32,193 nt of DNA from Bacteroidota bacterium (GTDB lineage: Bacteria; Bacteroidota; Bacteroidia; Bacteroidales; PUMT01): NCBI GenBank assembly GCA_003554865.1, contig PWHJ01000066.1, positions 1-32,193 of the forward strand, read 5' to 3'. The position numbers and the translations under genes are program-made. Below, piece by piece: positions 1 through 7,820 of this stretch. Numbering within the stretch: the first letter of the stretch is position 1; each line of letters starts with the position of its first letter. The notes under the pieces are model-generated. The model was not told the DNA's origin. It did no database searches and saw only the letters and a program-made list of their open reading frames with translations.

Positions 1-72
1 AGAAGCTTGTTAAGAAACAATATAAATACCATATTAGGCACTACAAACGAGTTTGAAAATTTATTTCAATAA
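1..72 (+). CDS. possible 3' end of an upstream gene (partial)
   Basis: Reading frame 1 is open from the first base of the window to a TAA at 70-72, giving 23 residues that end in NEFENLFQ. The sequence after it turns AT-rich and non-coding in appearance. I cannot assign a function, and 23 open codons can occur by chance, so this is only a candidate partial gene. It would lie upstream of porP on the same strand. Confidence 0.3.
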   Translation, partial: RSLLRNNINTILGTTNEFENLFQ

Positions 73-301
73 AAATAGGGGTTACAGAGCGGAGAGAAAA
101 CTTAAACCGCGGAAGTCAGGAATAATATCCGCTTTAAAACTTCATGATCTTATAAACAGTTTAGCGGAAGATATTTAAGGTTTTATAAAAAATTATTCAA
201 ATTTTGAGAAACCTTAAATCCAAAATTCAGTATAAAGAACAACAATCTTTTAATTATATGCGGAAGTTTTCTGCTGATTAACTGAAGGCTTTAAAACAAT
301 A
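73..301. other. gene-free leader upstream of the T9SS operon
   Basis: No convincing gene is visible here. The stretch holds an 11-bp perfect inverted repeat (173-183 and 209-219) and three copies of the heptamer GCGGAAG (109-115, 164-170, 260-266). I could not find a clear TAnnTTTG promoter element. The porP operon promoter presumably lies in this interval, but I cannot place it. Confidence 0.5.
173..219. repeat. 11-bp inverted repeat upstream of porP
   Basis: The arms ATTTAAGGTTT (173-183) and AAACCTTAAAT (209-219) are perfect reverse complements separated by 25 nt. No T-tract follows on the + strand, so it is not a canonical terminator. It could be an operator or a 5'-UTR hairpin of the T9SS operon, about 80 nt before the porP start. 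Confidence 0.5.
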
Positions 302-1264
302 ATGGGAATAAATACAATGAAAATAAAGGGAGCTTTTTGCATTTTGTTCATGGGGTTTACTGTTTTTAGCCATGCACAGCAGGACCCGCATTTCAGTCAG
401 AATATGTATAATATTATGACAGTAAATCCCGGGTACGCCGGAAGCAAAAATGCAATCTGTGCAACAGCTATGAACAGGCAGCAGTGGGTGGGCTTTGAAA
501 ATGCACCTGTTACATCTGTTTTCAGCTTAACTTCACCTTTTAGTTTGTTCGGGGCCAACCATGGGGCCGGCCTGAACGTAATGAACGATCAGATCGGCTT
601 TGAAAACAATATCAGCCTTTCACTTTCCTATTCATATAAAATAACCACCGGGGAAGGGAAGCTTGGGGTAGGCATGAGCTTTAGCATGATAAACAGCTCA
701 CTGGATGCAGAATGGGTAATTCCCGATAGCGAATATCATACACCGCCTTCATCCGACCCTTCTATTCCGTCCGGAAACGAAAGTATTTTAACCCCGGATT
801 TTTCCCTTGGCATATTTTACAATACAGATGAGCTCTATTTTGGGCTTTCAGCCACTCATGTAACTGAACCTGAATTGAAATACACTGAAACGGCAACATC
901 ATTTTTAAGCAGGCACTATTACATTACAGCAGGATACAACTTTAAGCTCAGCAATCCCAAATACGAGCTGACACCTTCACTCTTTGTTCAGTCAGACGGA
1001 GCAGTTTCACAACTGAATATCGGCGGGCAGATCCATTATGACAACAAAGTATGGGGCGGACTGTATTACCGCGCAGGTTCCGCTGTTGTAGGCATGGCAG
1101 GCATGGAGCTTTTTGAAGGCATAAAACTGGGATACTCCTATGACTTTGCAACAAGTTCTCTGAACAGGCACAGCAAAGGTTCTCATGAATTTGTGTTGCG
1201 CTACTGTTTTAGCCTCAGCATAGATAGAACTACTGAAAGCTACAGGAGTATCAGGGTTTTGTAA
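302..1264 (+). CDS. porP: PorP/SprF family outer-membrane protein (T9SS)
   Basis: This is a PorP/SprF-type outer-membrane beta-barrel protein. In T9SS-bearing Bacteroidota such proteins help secrete or anchor cargo, and one copy usually heads the gldKLMN/porKLMN cluster, as here. The N-terminus has a hydrophobic signal peptide ending in SHAQ (cleavage probably before QDPHFSQ). The segment QDPHFSQNMYNIMTVNPGYA is the family hallmark directly after the signal peptide. The rest alternates short amphipathic strands with aromatic residues, as in a barrel. The length (320 aa) is usual for the family. A second in-frame ATG at 317 (MKIKGAFC) gives a more compact signal peptide and is an equally possible start. 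gldK follows 61 nt later on the same strand, taking its internal start. Family assignment is firm; whether it serves T9SS generally or one adhesin (as SprF serves SprB) cannot be read from the sequence. Confidence 0.93.
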   Translation: MGINTMKIKGAFCILFMGFTVFSHAQQDPHFSQNMYNIMTVNPGYAGSKNAICATAMNRQQWVGFENAPVTSVFSLTSPFSLFGANHGAGLNVMNDQIGFENNISLSLSYSYKITTGEGKLGVGMSFSMINSSLDAEWVIPDSEYHTPPSSDPSIPSGNESILTPDFSLGIFYNTDELYFGLSATHVTEPELKYTETATSFLSRHYYITAGYNFKLSNPKYELTPSLFVQSDGAVSQLNIGGQIHYDNKVWGGLYYRAGSAVVGMAGMELFEGIKLGYSYDFATSSLNRHSKGSHEFVLRYCFSLSIDRTTESYRSIRVL

Positions 1265-1325
1265 TGAAATATTAATTTTTTGAAGAAACTTTACGTTGCA
1301 TTATACTTTAATAATCTGGAAGGTT

Positions 1326-2681
1326 ATGAAAAATTTTTTCTTTTTAAGTTTAATGACAGTTGTCATTTTAACCGGTTGCGGCAGAGCTCCCACCGGTGAA
1401 CTTGTTGGGGTACAGGACAGGGACACATGGTTTGAGCCGGACCCCTACGGTATGGTTTTCGTCCCTCAGGGAAGCTTTGTAATGGGACCAAGTGATGAAG
1501 ACGTAATGTGGGCTAATAACGCCTTTAACAGAACCGTTTCAGTTGACGCATTCTGGATGGATGAAACTGAAATAACCAATAACAAATACCGTCAGTTTGT
1601 TTACCATGTAAGGGACTCGATTATGAGGCGCATGCTTGCCGATGCAGGCAGAACAGAGTATGAGATTACAGAAGACGAGTTTGGTGAACCTCTTGATGAG
1701 CCAATATTAAACTGGGAAGAGCCAATAGACATGGAGGACCTGGAGACAAACCAAATTCTGGAGGATATGTACTATCAGGGCGATGAGCGCTTTTGGGGGC
1801 GAAAAGAGCTGGATACACGTAAACTAAACTTCGAATATTTTTGGGTGGATTATGAACAGGCTGCAAGGAGTTCAAATCGTTATAATTTTGAAACAGAGGA
1901 ATATGACGGGGTAGTATATGATCAGGATGGGCAAGAGTCTCCCATAGAAGACCGTTCATCATTTGTTCTCAGGGATGTGGTAAATGTATACCCCGATACG
2001 CTGGTTTGGATTCACGATTTTACATATTCCTACAATGAACCCATGGCCAACATGTATTTTTGGCATCCCTCCTATGACGATTACCCGGTTGTGGGTGTAA
2101 CATGGGAGCAGGCTAAAGCCTTCAGCATTTGGAGAACCCAATATCTAAACGAGCATCTTGCAAGAAGAGGAGAGGGATTTGTTCAAAATTACCGCTTACC
2201 GCTGGAGTCGGAGTGGGAATACGCCGCCCGGGGCGGACTTGAACTATCACCCTACCCCTGGGGCGGACCTTACACGAGGAATTACGACGGATGCTTCCTG
2301 GCAAATTTCAAACCCCTCAGGGGCAACTACACAGATGACGGATGGCTTTATACGGCGCCCGTGGCTTCATTTGAGCCAAACGACTACGGTCTTTACGACA
2401 TGGCGGGTAATGTTGCCGAATGGACAGAAAATGCATACGATGAATCTTTTTACACGGTCACACACGATTTGAACCCCAACTACAGCTACAATGCATTGCC
2501 GGATGACCCTCCGGCCCTGAAACGCAAAGTGGTAAGAGGGGGATCATGGAAAGATGTGGCCTATTATCTGCAGGTTAGTACCAGGAGCTACGAATATCAG
2601 GACACTGCCACATCCTACGTAGGCTTCAGGAATGTAAGATCTTACCTTGGCGATAAAGGGGGAGGCACACAGTGGTGGTAA
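1326..2681 (+). CDS. gldK: T9SS ring lipoprotein GldK/PorK
   Basis: This is the outer-membrane-anchored lipoprotein of the T9SS periplasmic ring, which it forms with GldN/PorN. I take the ATG at 1326 rather than the upstream in-frame ATG at 1296, because it yields a clean lipoprotein signal with lipobox LTGC (Cys18). The mature part is a formylglycine-generating-enzyme/sulfatase-modifying-factor fold: MVFVPQGSFVMGPSDED near residue 43, DAFWMDETEITNNKYRQF, then a long acidic family-specific insertion. It ends with MAGNVAEWTENAY, VVRGGSWKD and GFRNVRS. The 451-aa length fits GldK/PorK. Like other members it is presumably structural rather than an active FGE. Order porP-gldK-gldL-gldM-gldN is the canonical cluster order. 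The gene probably shares the porP transcript. Confidence 0.95.
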   Translation: MKNFFFLSLMTVVILTGCGRAPTGELVGVQDRDTWFEPDPYGMVFVPQGSFVMGPSDEDVMWANNAFNRTVSVDAFWMDETEITNNKYRQFVYHVRDSIMRRMLADAGRTEYEITEDEFGEPLDEPILNWEEPIDMEDLETNQILEDMYYQGDERFWGRKELDTRKLNFEYFWVDYEQAARSSNRYNFETEEYDGVVYDQDGQESPIEDRSSFVLRDVVNVYPDTLVWIHDFTYSYNEPMANMYFWHPSYDDYPVVGVTWEQAKAFSIWRTQYLNEHLARRGEGFVQNYRLPLESEWEYAARGGLELSPYPWGGPYTRNYDGCFLANFKPLRGNYTDDGWLYTAPVASFEPNDYGLYDMAGNVAEWTENAYDESFYTVTHDLNPNYSYNALPDDPPALKRKVVRGGSWKDVAYYLQVSTRSYEYQDTATSYVGFRNVRSYLGDKGGGTQWW

Positions 2682-2737
2682 AACTCTACATTTAAATAAG
2701 TAAAATCTAAAAATGTATAAATTAAAAAAACAAAAAC

Positions 2738-3685
2738 ATGGGATTTAGCGAAATCGTACAAAGTGCTGGTTGGAAAAACTTTATGTCAAAGTTATATGGA
2801 ATTGGTGCAGCCATTGTAATTATGGGAGCCCTTTTCAAAATCCAACACTGGCCACTTGCGGATATAATGCTTTCAGTCGGCCTAACCACGGAAGCACTTA
2901 TATTTTTCTTCTCATCTTTTGAACCGCAACATGAAGAGTATGACTGGTCGTTAGTTTATCCTGAACTTGCCGGGATAGGTGGAGATGATGAAGAAAATCA
3001 GGAGCACCTCCCAAAACAGCAGCCAAGGCCCAGGGTAGTCGAAAGCTATGCTCATGGTGGAGGAGGAGGTAATCCAGCGGTGCTTACCAAATTTGATGAG
3101 ATGATCCAAAATGCGGAAATCACGCCTGAATTATTTGACAGGCTGGGACAAGGACTGAAAAACCTGAATGATACCACCGCAAAACTCTCTGATATCTCAA
3201 ATGCAGCCCTGGCAACAAATGAATATGTCTCGAATGTAAAGAAAGCTGCATCTTCAGTTGACTCTTTGAGTGAAACATTTGAGCAATCATCGGGTAATCT
3301 GAAAGAGTCCACGGAAGCTATTCAAAACTCCAGCAATGAGCTTATTAAATCATACAATCAGCTGGCCGAATCGATAAACGGAGAAAACGGGGCAATCAGT
3401 GAAGGAAATAAAAATGTGGGAGAAAAGCTCGGCCATTTAAACAAGAACCTTTCGGCCCTGAATGCTGTATATGAACTGCAACTTCAGAACAACAACGAAT
3501 ACATGAAGAGTTCACAGGAGGTTTACCAGGGACTGGACAATGTTACAGAAAACCTGAAAACATCAGTGGAAGAGACCGAAAAATACAGGGAAGAGATTTC
3601 CAGGCTTAGCAAAAATATATCTGATTTGAATTCCATTTACGGTAATATGCTCTCTGCAATGAGCATGGTAAACAAGCCTAAATAA
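2738..3685 (+). CDS. gldL: T9SS motor protein GldL/PorL
   Basis: GldL is the inner-membrane component that, with GldM, converts proton-motive force into work for T9SS and gliding. Two transmembrane helices are visible at residues about 19-35 and 43-61, joined by the short turn KIQHWPLAD. Lys34 and His37 in the first helix and Glu52 in the second match, by my recollection, the functionally important Lys27, His30 and Glu49 of Flavobacterium johnsoniae GldL. The loop between them is four residues shorter here. Residues from about 110 to the end form a long Ser/Asn/Glu-rich region with heptad-like spacing, probably coiled coil, facing the cytoplasm. At 315 aa the protein resembles the longer PorL form rather than the roughly 215-aa flavobacterial GldL. 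It lies 56 nt after gldK and 22 nt before gldM. Confidence 0.95.
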   Translation: MGFSEIVQSAGWKNFMSKLYGIGAAIVIMGALFKIQHWPLADIMLSVGLTTEALIFFFSSFEPQHEEYDWSLVYPELAGIGGDDEENQEHLPKQQPRPRVVESYAHGGGGGNPAVLTKFDEMIQNAEITPELFDRLGQGLKNLNDTTAKLSDISNAALATNEYVSNVKKAASSVDSLSETFEQSSGNLKESTEAIQNSSNELIKSYNQLAESINGENGAISEGNKNVGEKLGHLNKNLSALNAVYELQLQNNNEYMKSSQEVYQGLDNVTENLKTSVEETEKYREEISRLSKNISDLNSIYGNMLSAMSMVNKPK

Positions 3686-3707
3686 AAAATAAACCTACTG
3701 AGGAATT

Positions 3708-5330
3708 ATGGCAGGGAAAAAGGAAACCCCGAGACAGAAACTGATAGGAATGATGTATTTGGTGCTTATGGCTTTGCTGGCACTGAATGTATCGGTTGAA
3801 GTTCTAGACGCATTTGTTGTTGTCGACGACGGGCTGTCAAGAACTATCGGCAATTTTATGTCAAAAAATGAAAGGACCTACAGGGAGTTTGACCAGAGAT
3901 ATGCAGAAAACCCCCAAAGGGTAGGTCCATGGAAAGAAAAAGCCGATAGTGTAAGGGAAAAGGCAAACGAGCTTTACGATTATATCGAAGAGCTGAAAGT
4001 TGAAATTGTCAGTACTGCTGAAGGAGAAGATTCAGAGGCAATTGTTGACGGTATAGTTGTAAGCGACAGGATAGTACAAAGGGAGAACCTTTCGGTGCCC
4101 GGACAGGTGATGTTGGGTGCTCACGATAGAGGAAAGGCAAGAGATCTTAAAAATGCAATAAGTGACTACCGTGATTTTCTTTTGACTTTCGTTGACGAAG
4201 ATAATGAAGGCGTAATTTCTGCCATAGAAACAGGCCTTGATACTTCTGACCCACCTCCAAAAGATGGAGCAACCCCAACATGGGAAACCCAAAATTTTTC
4301 ATATATACCGATGATAGGAGTGATTACGCTGATGACCAAAATGCAGGGCGACGTCCGCAATGCAGAAGGGAATGCTATCAATTACCTGCTTCAGCAAATA
4401 GATGCCGGAGCATTTATGTTCAATGCCCTTGAAGCAACCGTAATACCTAACACAAATCATGTGCTGCAGGGCAACGAATACGAAGCAGAGGTTTTTCTGG
4501 CCGCTTTTGACACAACTCAGGCGCCTGAGGTTTTGCTGGGTGATTACAGAACTGTTACCCGCTCTGACGGTACAACTGATTATGAAATGGTGGGAAGAGC
4601 AGATACACTACCTGTCAGAGAAGGAAGAGGAGTCTACAACATCAGGCCCACACGTACAGGCCGCTTTGACTGGGGCGGACTGGTACGTATGAGGGCCTCC
4701 GATGGTTCTTATATTAACAGGCCGTTTGAGGTATCCTATCAGGTGGCAGATCCAAGCCTTGTTGTATCGCCTAGCAGAATGAATGTTTTCTATCAGGGGC
4801 TGGAGAACCCGGTTGAAATTTCCATTCCGGGAGTGCCCGCAGACCAGATAAATGCAAGAATAAACAACGGTAACATAAGGAGGATTTCGGGCACAAATTA
4901 TATTGTTGAGCCTGAAACTACCTCCAGAGAAGCTGTTATATCGGTAACAGGGACAATCAACGGGGAAACAAGGGACTTTGGCACACGGGAGTTCAGGGTA
5001 AGGTCAGTACCGGATCCGGTTGCAGTTGTAGCCGGGCGCACAGGCGGCAACATTGGCAGGGGGGAGCTGGCTGAACAAATGGGAGTTTTTGCTGAAATGG
5101 AAGGTTTTGAATTTGATCTTGAATTTACAGTTCAAAGCTTTACAGTATCTACTTCAGTTGGCGGATATGTCAGGGACGCGCGCTCCAACAGCAACCGTAT
5201 TACCGAAGAACAAAGGGATATAATAGAAAGTGCAAGAGCAGACCAAAGAATATATTTTGACGATATTATAGCGGTAGGACCGGATGGTGAACAACGGCGG
5301 CTACCCACGGTCGGCTTCAGGATAAATTAA
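3708..5330 (+). CDS. gldM: T9SS motor protein GldM/PorM
   Basis: GldM has one N-terminal transmembrane helix that packs inside the GldL pentamer and a long periplasmic arm reaching the GldKN ring. The N-terminus MAGKKETPRQKLIGMMYLVL is the family signature. The helix spans roughly residues 13-30 and is followed by a helical stalk and beta-rich domains D1-D4. The C-terminal domain starts around PDPVAVVAGRTGGNIGRGEL and ends in LPTVGFRIN, as expected for the GldM C-terminal fold. The 540-aa length is close to the usual ~515-520. A Shine-Dalgarno-like GAGGA sits just before the ATG, unusual for this phylum, where starts usually lack one. The gene is followed by a 187-nt spacer containing a duplicated leader and an interspersed element before gldN. 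Confidence 0.95.
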   Translation: MAGKKETPRQKLIGMMYLVLMALLALNVSVEVLDAFVVVDDGLSRTIGNFMSKNERTYREFDQRYAENPQRVGPWKEKADSVREKANELYDYIEELKVEIVSTAEGEDSEAIVDGIVVSDRIVQRENLSVPGQVMLGAHDRGKARDLKNAISDYRDFLLTFVDEDNEGVISAIETGLDTSDPPPKDGATPTWETQNFSYIPMIGVITLMTKMQGDVRNAEGNAINYLLQQIDAGAFMFNALEATVIPNTNHVLQGNEYEAEVFLAAFDTTQAPEVLLGDYRTVTRSDGTTDYEMVGRADTLPVREGRGVYNIRPTRTGRFDWGGLVRMRASDGSYINRPFEVSYQVADPSLVVSPSRMNVFYQGLENPVEISIPGVPADQINARINNGNIRRISGTNYIVEPETTSREAVISVTGTINGETRDFGTREFRVRSVPDPVAVVAGRTGGNIGRGELAEQMGVFAEMEGFEFDLEFTVQSFTVSTSVGGYVRDARSNSNRITEEQRDIIESARADQRIYFDDIIAVGPDGEQRRLPTVGFRIN

Positions 5331-5389
5331 ATCGACATACTGTAATAACTCAGTGAATACTAGTTTAATTAAATAATATACGGATGAAC
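5331..5389 (+). repeat. first copy of the duplicated gldN leader
   Basis: This stretch immediately after the gldM stop is about 80% identical to 5463-5523, with one 2-nt gap near the end. Both copies contain TAATAACT, AGTTTAAT and CGGATGAA. The second copy runs into the real gldN start codon. The first runs into an equivalent ATG (5384) that opens only an 11-residue reading frame. The period is about 132 nt. Confidence 0.75.
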
Positions 5390-5437
5390 CCCCATCAACC
5401 TTTGTCAAACAAAATATGAAGAACAAACATGGGGGCC
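5384..5437 (+). repeat. interspersed element, copy A
   Basis: The sequence from the ATG at 5384 to about 5437 matches 16029-16082 at 45 of 54 aligned columns, with one single-base gap. It is bounded by CCCCCAT and ATGGGGG, which can pair. It encodes an 11-residue ORF (5384-5419, peptide MNPHQPLSNKI) whose TGA overlaps the ATG of a 13-residue ORF (5416-5457). Whether these are translated is unknown. It sits between the two copies of the gldN leader. Confidence 0.65.
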
Positions 5438-5462
5438 CATACGGCCAAAAGAGATAAACTTA

Positions 5463-5523
5463 ATTGACATTCTATAATAACTTGTTGAATATTAGTTTAA
5501 TAAAATACATTTTACGGATGAAA
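5463..5523 (+). repeat. second copy of the duplicated gldN leader
   Basis: Partner of 5331-5389. It ends in TTTACGGATGAAA, which contains the chosen gldN start codon at 5518. The divergence between copies shows the duplication is not recent and not an assembly stutter. Confidence 0.75.
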
Positions 5524-6393
5524 AAGTTAATTTTAATTTTAGTTTTAGCAGGATTCGCTCCTTTGTTTTTCAACGTTCAGGATTTGCAAGCCCAGGTTGA
5601 AACAAGAGGAGTTTATGAAAGGGAAAATGTCCCCTACAGAAAACCTGTTCCCCTGCCTTATTTAAGGGAGGCTGATGTTGCATGGTCAAAGATCGTATGG
5701 CGAATGGTAGACCTGCGCGAAAAGATGAACCATCCCCTATATTATCCTACTGAACCTATGGGGCCAAGAATGAGCTTCATTGATGTAATTTTAAAATATG
5801 TTGAAGAAGGTGAGCTTGAAGTCTATGATGATGAGGATTTCAGACAGCCGCTTGAAATTGATGAAGTCCATTATCGCCTGGGAGCAGAAGAAACAACAAC
5901 AACGGTTACAGATCCTGACACAGGAGAAGAAATTGAAAGGGTAGTTGAAGGAGAGGTCAGGTCACATGAAGTGAAGCAATACCTGCTCGTAGAACAATGG
6001 TACTTTGACAGGAGGCATTCCAGATTTCAGGTGAGAATAATAGGTTTTTGCCCTATACGTGAATACCAGCGGGAGTTTGATGGTGCTGATGATATGGAAA
6101 TGGATGGTGATGATGGAGAAACACTTCGCAGGCAGCTGTTTTGGGTTTATTTCCCGGAAGCAAGGGAGCACCTTGCCCGTCACGAGGTGATTACCCCAAA
6201 CAATGATGTCTCAAACCTCTCATTTGACGATATTTTAATACAGCGGCGTTTTGCAAGCTATATATACCAGGAATCCAACGTCCACGACAACAGAGCTATA
6301 AGTGATTATGCAGTAGGTCACGAAATATTGCACGAATCACAGAGGATCCAGGAAAAATTGTTTAACTGGGAACAGGATCTCTGGGAATATTAA
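5518..6393 (+). CDS. gldN: T9SS ring protein GldN/PorN
   Basis: GldN is the periplasmic partner of GldK in the T9SS ring and contacts the GldM arm. I chose the ATG at 5518 over the upstream in-frame ATG at 5464. It starts a textbook signal peptide (MKKLILILVLAGFAPLFF, cleavage near LQAQ-VET), whereas the longer form adds 18 residues translated from the repeated leader. The mature protein contains the family landmarks RGVYERENVPYRKPVPLPYL, the region around DVAWSKIVWRMVDLREKMN and IGFCPIREY, and a C-terminal segment ending WEQDLWEY. The length from this start is 291 aa, normal for the family. It is the last gene of the cluster and is closed by a strong hairpin terminator. The unusual 187-nt spacer before it suggests it may be controlled partly on its own. 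Confidence 0.94.
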   Translation: MKKLILILVLAGFAPLFFNVQDLQAQVETRGVYERENVPYRKPVPLPYLREADVAWSKIVWRMVDLREKMNHPLYYPTEPMGPRMSFIDVILKYVEEGELEVYDDEDFRQPLEIDEVHYRLGAEETTTTVTDPDTGEEIERVVEGEVRSHEVKQYLLVEQWYFDRRHSRFQVRIIGFCPIREYQREFDGADDMEMDGDDGETLRRQLFWVYFPEAREHLARHEVITPNNDVSNLSFDDILIQRRFASYIYQESNVHDNRAISDYAVGHEILHESQRIQEKLFNWEQDLWEY

Positions 6394-6416
6394 CCCAAAA
6401 ACGGCAAACTATAAAA

Positions 6417-6449
6417 CCCGGACTGCCAGCAGGCAGTCCGGGTTTTTTT
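6417..6449. terminator. bidirectional intrinsic terminator between gldN and manC
   Basis: A perfect 11-bp GC-rich stem, CCCGGACTGCC (6417-6427) and GGCAGTCCGGG (6432-6442), has a 4-nt loop AGCA. It is followed by seven T residues on the + strand and flanked by AAAA on the other side, so it can end transcription from both directions. The + strand T-tract overlaps the manC stop codon (complement of 6448-6450). Confidence 0.93.
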
Positions 6450-7542
6450 ATATATACTCATCTCCCTTATGAATTTTAACATCGTGCAAAAACTGTTTAA
6501 TCATCTGTTCATCTTTCTTTTTGCAAACCAAAAGGGTGTTGTTGGACTCAACTACAATGCAATCCTCAATACCCTGTAGAACAGCAACCTTATTGTCGGG
6601 TAATTTTATTACTGAATTTTTAACATCATATACAAACACATCTTTCCCCGATACTGCATTGCCGTTTTTATCCTTTTCAGAATGCTCATACAATGACCCC
6701 CATGTTCCAAGATCAGACCAACCGAAGTCTGAATAAAACACATAAACATTATCGGCCTTCTCCATAATCCCGTAATCAATTGAAATATTCGGACAAGTTG
6801 CAAAAGCATCATTTATGAAATCCTGCTCTTTGGAAGTGTTGTAATAATCATGGTTTATTGAATTAAACAATGAATTGATCTCAGGGAGATATTTTTCAAA
6901 GGCTTTCATTATAGATTTCAGTGACCAAATAAATATCCCGGAGTTCCAGAAAAATTCGCCGCTCTCGACAAACACCCGCGCAAGCTCATAATCGGGTTTT
7001 TCAGTAAAAGTTTTTACTTTCCTGAGATTTGGAAGGTTTTTTTGAACACATTTGGTTTCAGCCTGAATATAACCGTAGCCGGTTTCTGGCCTGCTTGGCT
7101 TAACCCCAAGAGTTAGCAATGCATCATTTTCTTGGGCAAATTCAAGAGCCTTTTTAACTTCATTTAAAAATGTATCCAGCTTTACTATTAGATGATCGGC
7201 AGGTGAAACAACAACAATTGCCTCAGAATCTTCCCTCAGTATTTTCTGATTTGCGTAAGCAATGCAGGGTGCAGTATTCTTTCTCATGGGCTCACATAAA
7301 ACCTGCTTATCGGAAATCTGAGGGAGCTGCTCATGCACAATACTCCTGTAATCTTCATTGGTGACAATCAATACATTCTCTTTCGGGAAAAGCCGGCTGA
7401 ACCTATCGAAAGTTAATTGCAGGAGGGTATTGCCGGTGCCCAGAATATCCAGAAATTGTTTGGGCATGTCTGTTCTGCTCAAAGGCCAGAACCTGCTGCC
7501 AATACCTCCTGCCATTATAATGCAGTAGTGATTTTTGCTCAT
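6448..7542 (-). CDS. manC: mannose-1-phosphate guanylyltransferase
   Basis: This enzyme makes GDP-mannose from mannose 1-phosphate and GTP, feeding O-antigen, capsule and GDP-fucose synthesis. The N-terminal nucleotide-binding signature MAGGIGSRFWPLSR and PKQFLDI (residues about 10-33) is intact. So are the sugar-nucleotide transferase features VVSPADHLI, the FTEKPD motif and FWNSGIFIW. The short form (364 aa) has only the guanylyltransferase part and lacks the C-terminal cupin isomerase of the bifunctional ~470-aa proteins, which is common in Bacteroidota. It stands alone, convergent with gldN and divergent from mlaE, and shares a terminator with gldN. No polysaccharide cluster is adjacent; the nearest related gene is the sugar transferase at the far end of the window. 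Confidence 0.93.
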   Translation of the reverse strand: MSKNHYCIIMAGGIGSRFWPLSRTDMPKQFLDILGTGNTLLQLTFDRFSRLFPKENVLIVTNEDYRSIVHEQLPQISDKQVLCEPMRKNTAPCIAYANQKILREDSEAIVVVSPADHLIVKLDTFLNEVKKALEFAQENDALLTLGVKPSRPETGYGYIQAETKCVQKNLPNLRKVKTFTEKPDYELARVFVESGEFFWNSGIFIWSLKSIMKAFEKYLPEINSLFNSINHDYYNTSKEQDFINDAFATCPNISIDYGIMEKADNVYVFYSDFGWSDLGTWGSLYEHSEKDKNGNAVSGKDVFVYDVKNSVIKLPDNKVAVLQGIEDCIVVESNNTLLVCKKKDEQMIKQFLHDVKIHKGDEYI

Positions 7543-7820
7543 ATCATAAATATTTGGTTAAATATAATGTTTTCGAAATATGGTATTTTCCTGTCTAAAA
7601 TACACTTTAATATGTATAATTTCTACAAGCTAATTTAAGTAAAAATTGAAAGCTCATTTAATTTTTCAGTTATGATTCTGCGTAAATCAGGCTGTTGAAT
7701 TATCGTGTTTAGTGATTATATACTTTATTCTCAGGTTTTTTGGATCCTTCGGAGGGAAAAGTATTTAATAAAATATTCTGAAATTTTTTGTAAAATTGCC
7801 TTTCAATTCTCAAGCATATT
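7543..7820. other. divergent manC/mlaE intergenic region
   Basis: This 278-nt AT-rich interval must carry promoters for manC (-) and mlaE (+). I see no perfect TAnnTTTG element in either useful position; TAAAATTG at 7790-7797 is the closest candidate for mlaE. No RNA gene or long hairpin was recognised. Confidence 0.4.

Noticed and set aside
1296-1325. Upstream in-frame ATG as the gldK start
   Set aside because: It would put ten extra residues before a clean lipoprotein signal peptide that begins at 1326.
5464-5482. TTGACA and TATAAT in the gldN leader as an E. coli-like promoter
   Set aside because: The two motifs are separated by only 2 nt instead of about 17, and Bacteroidota use different promoter elements.
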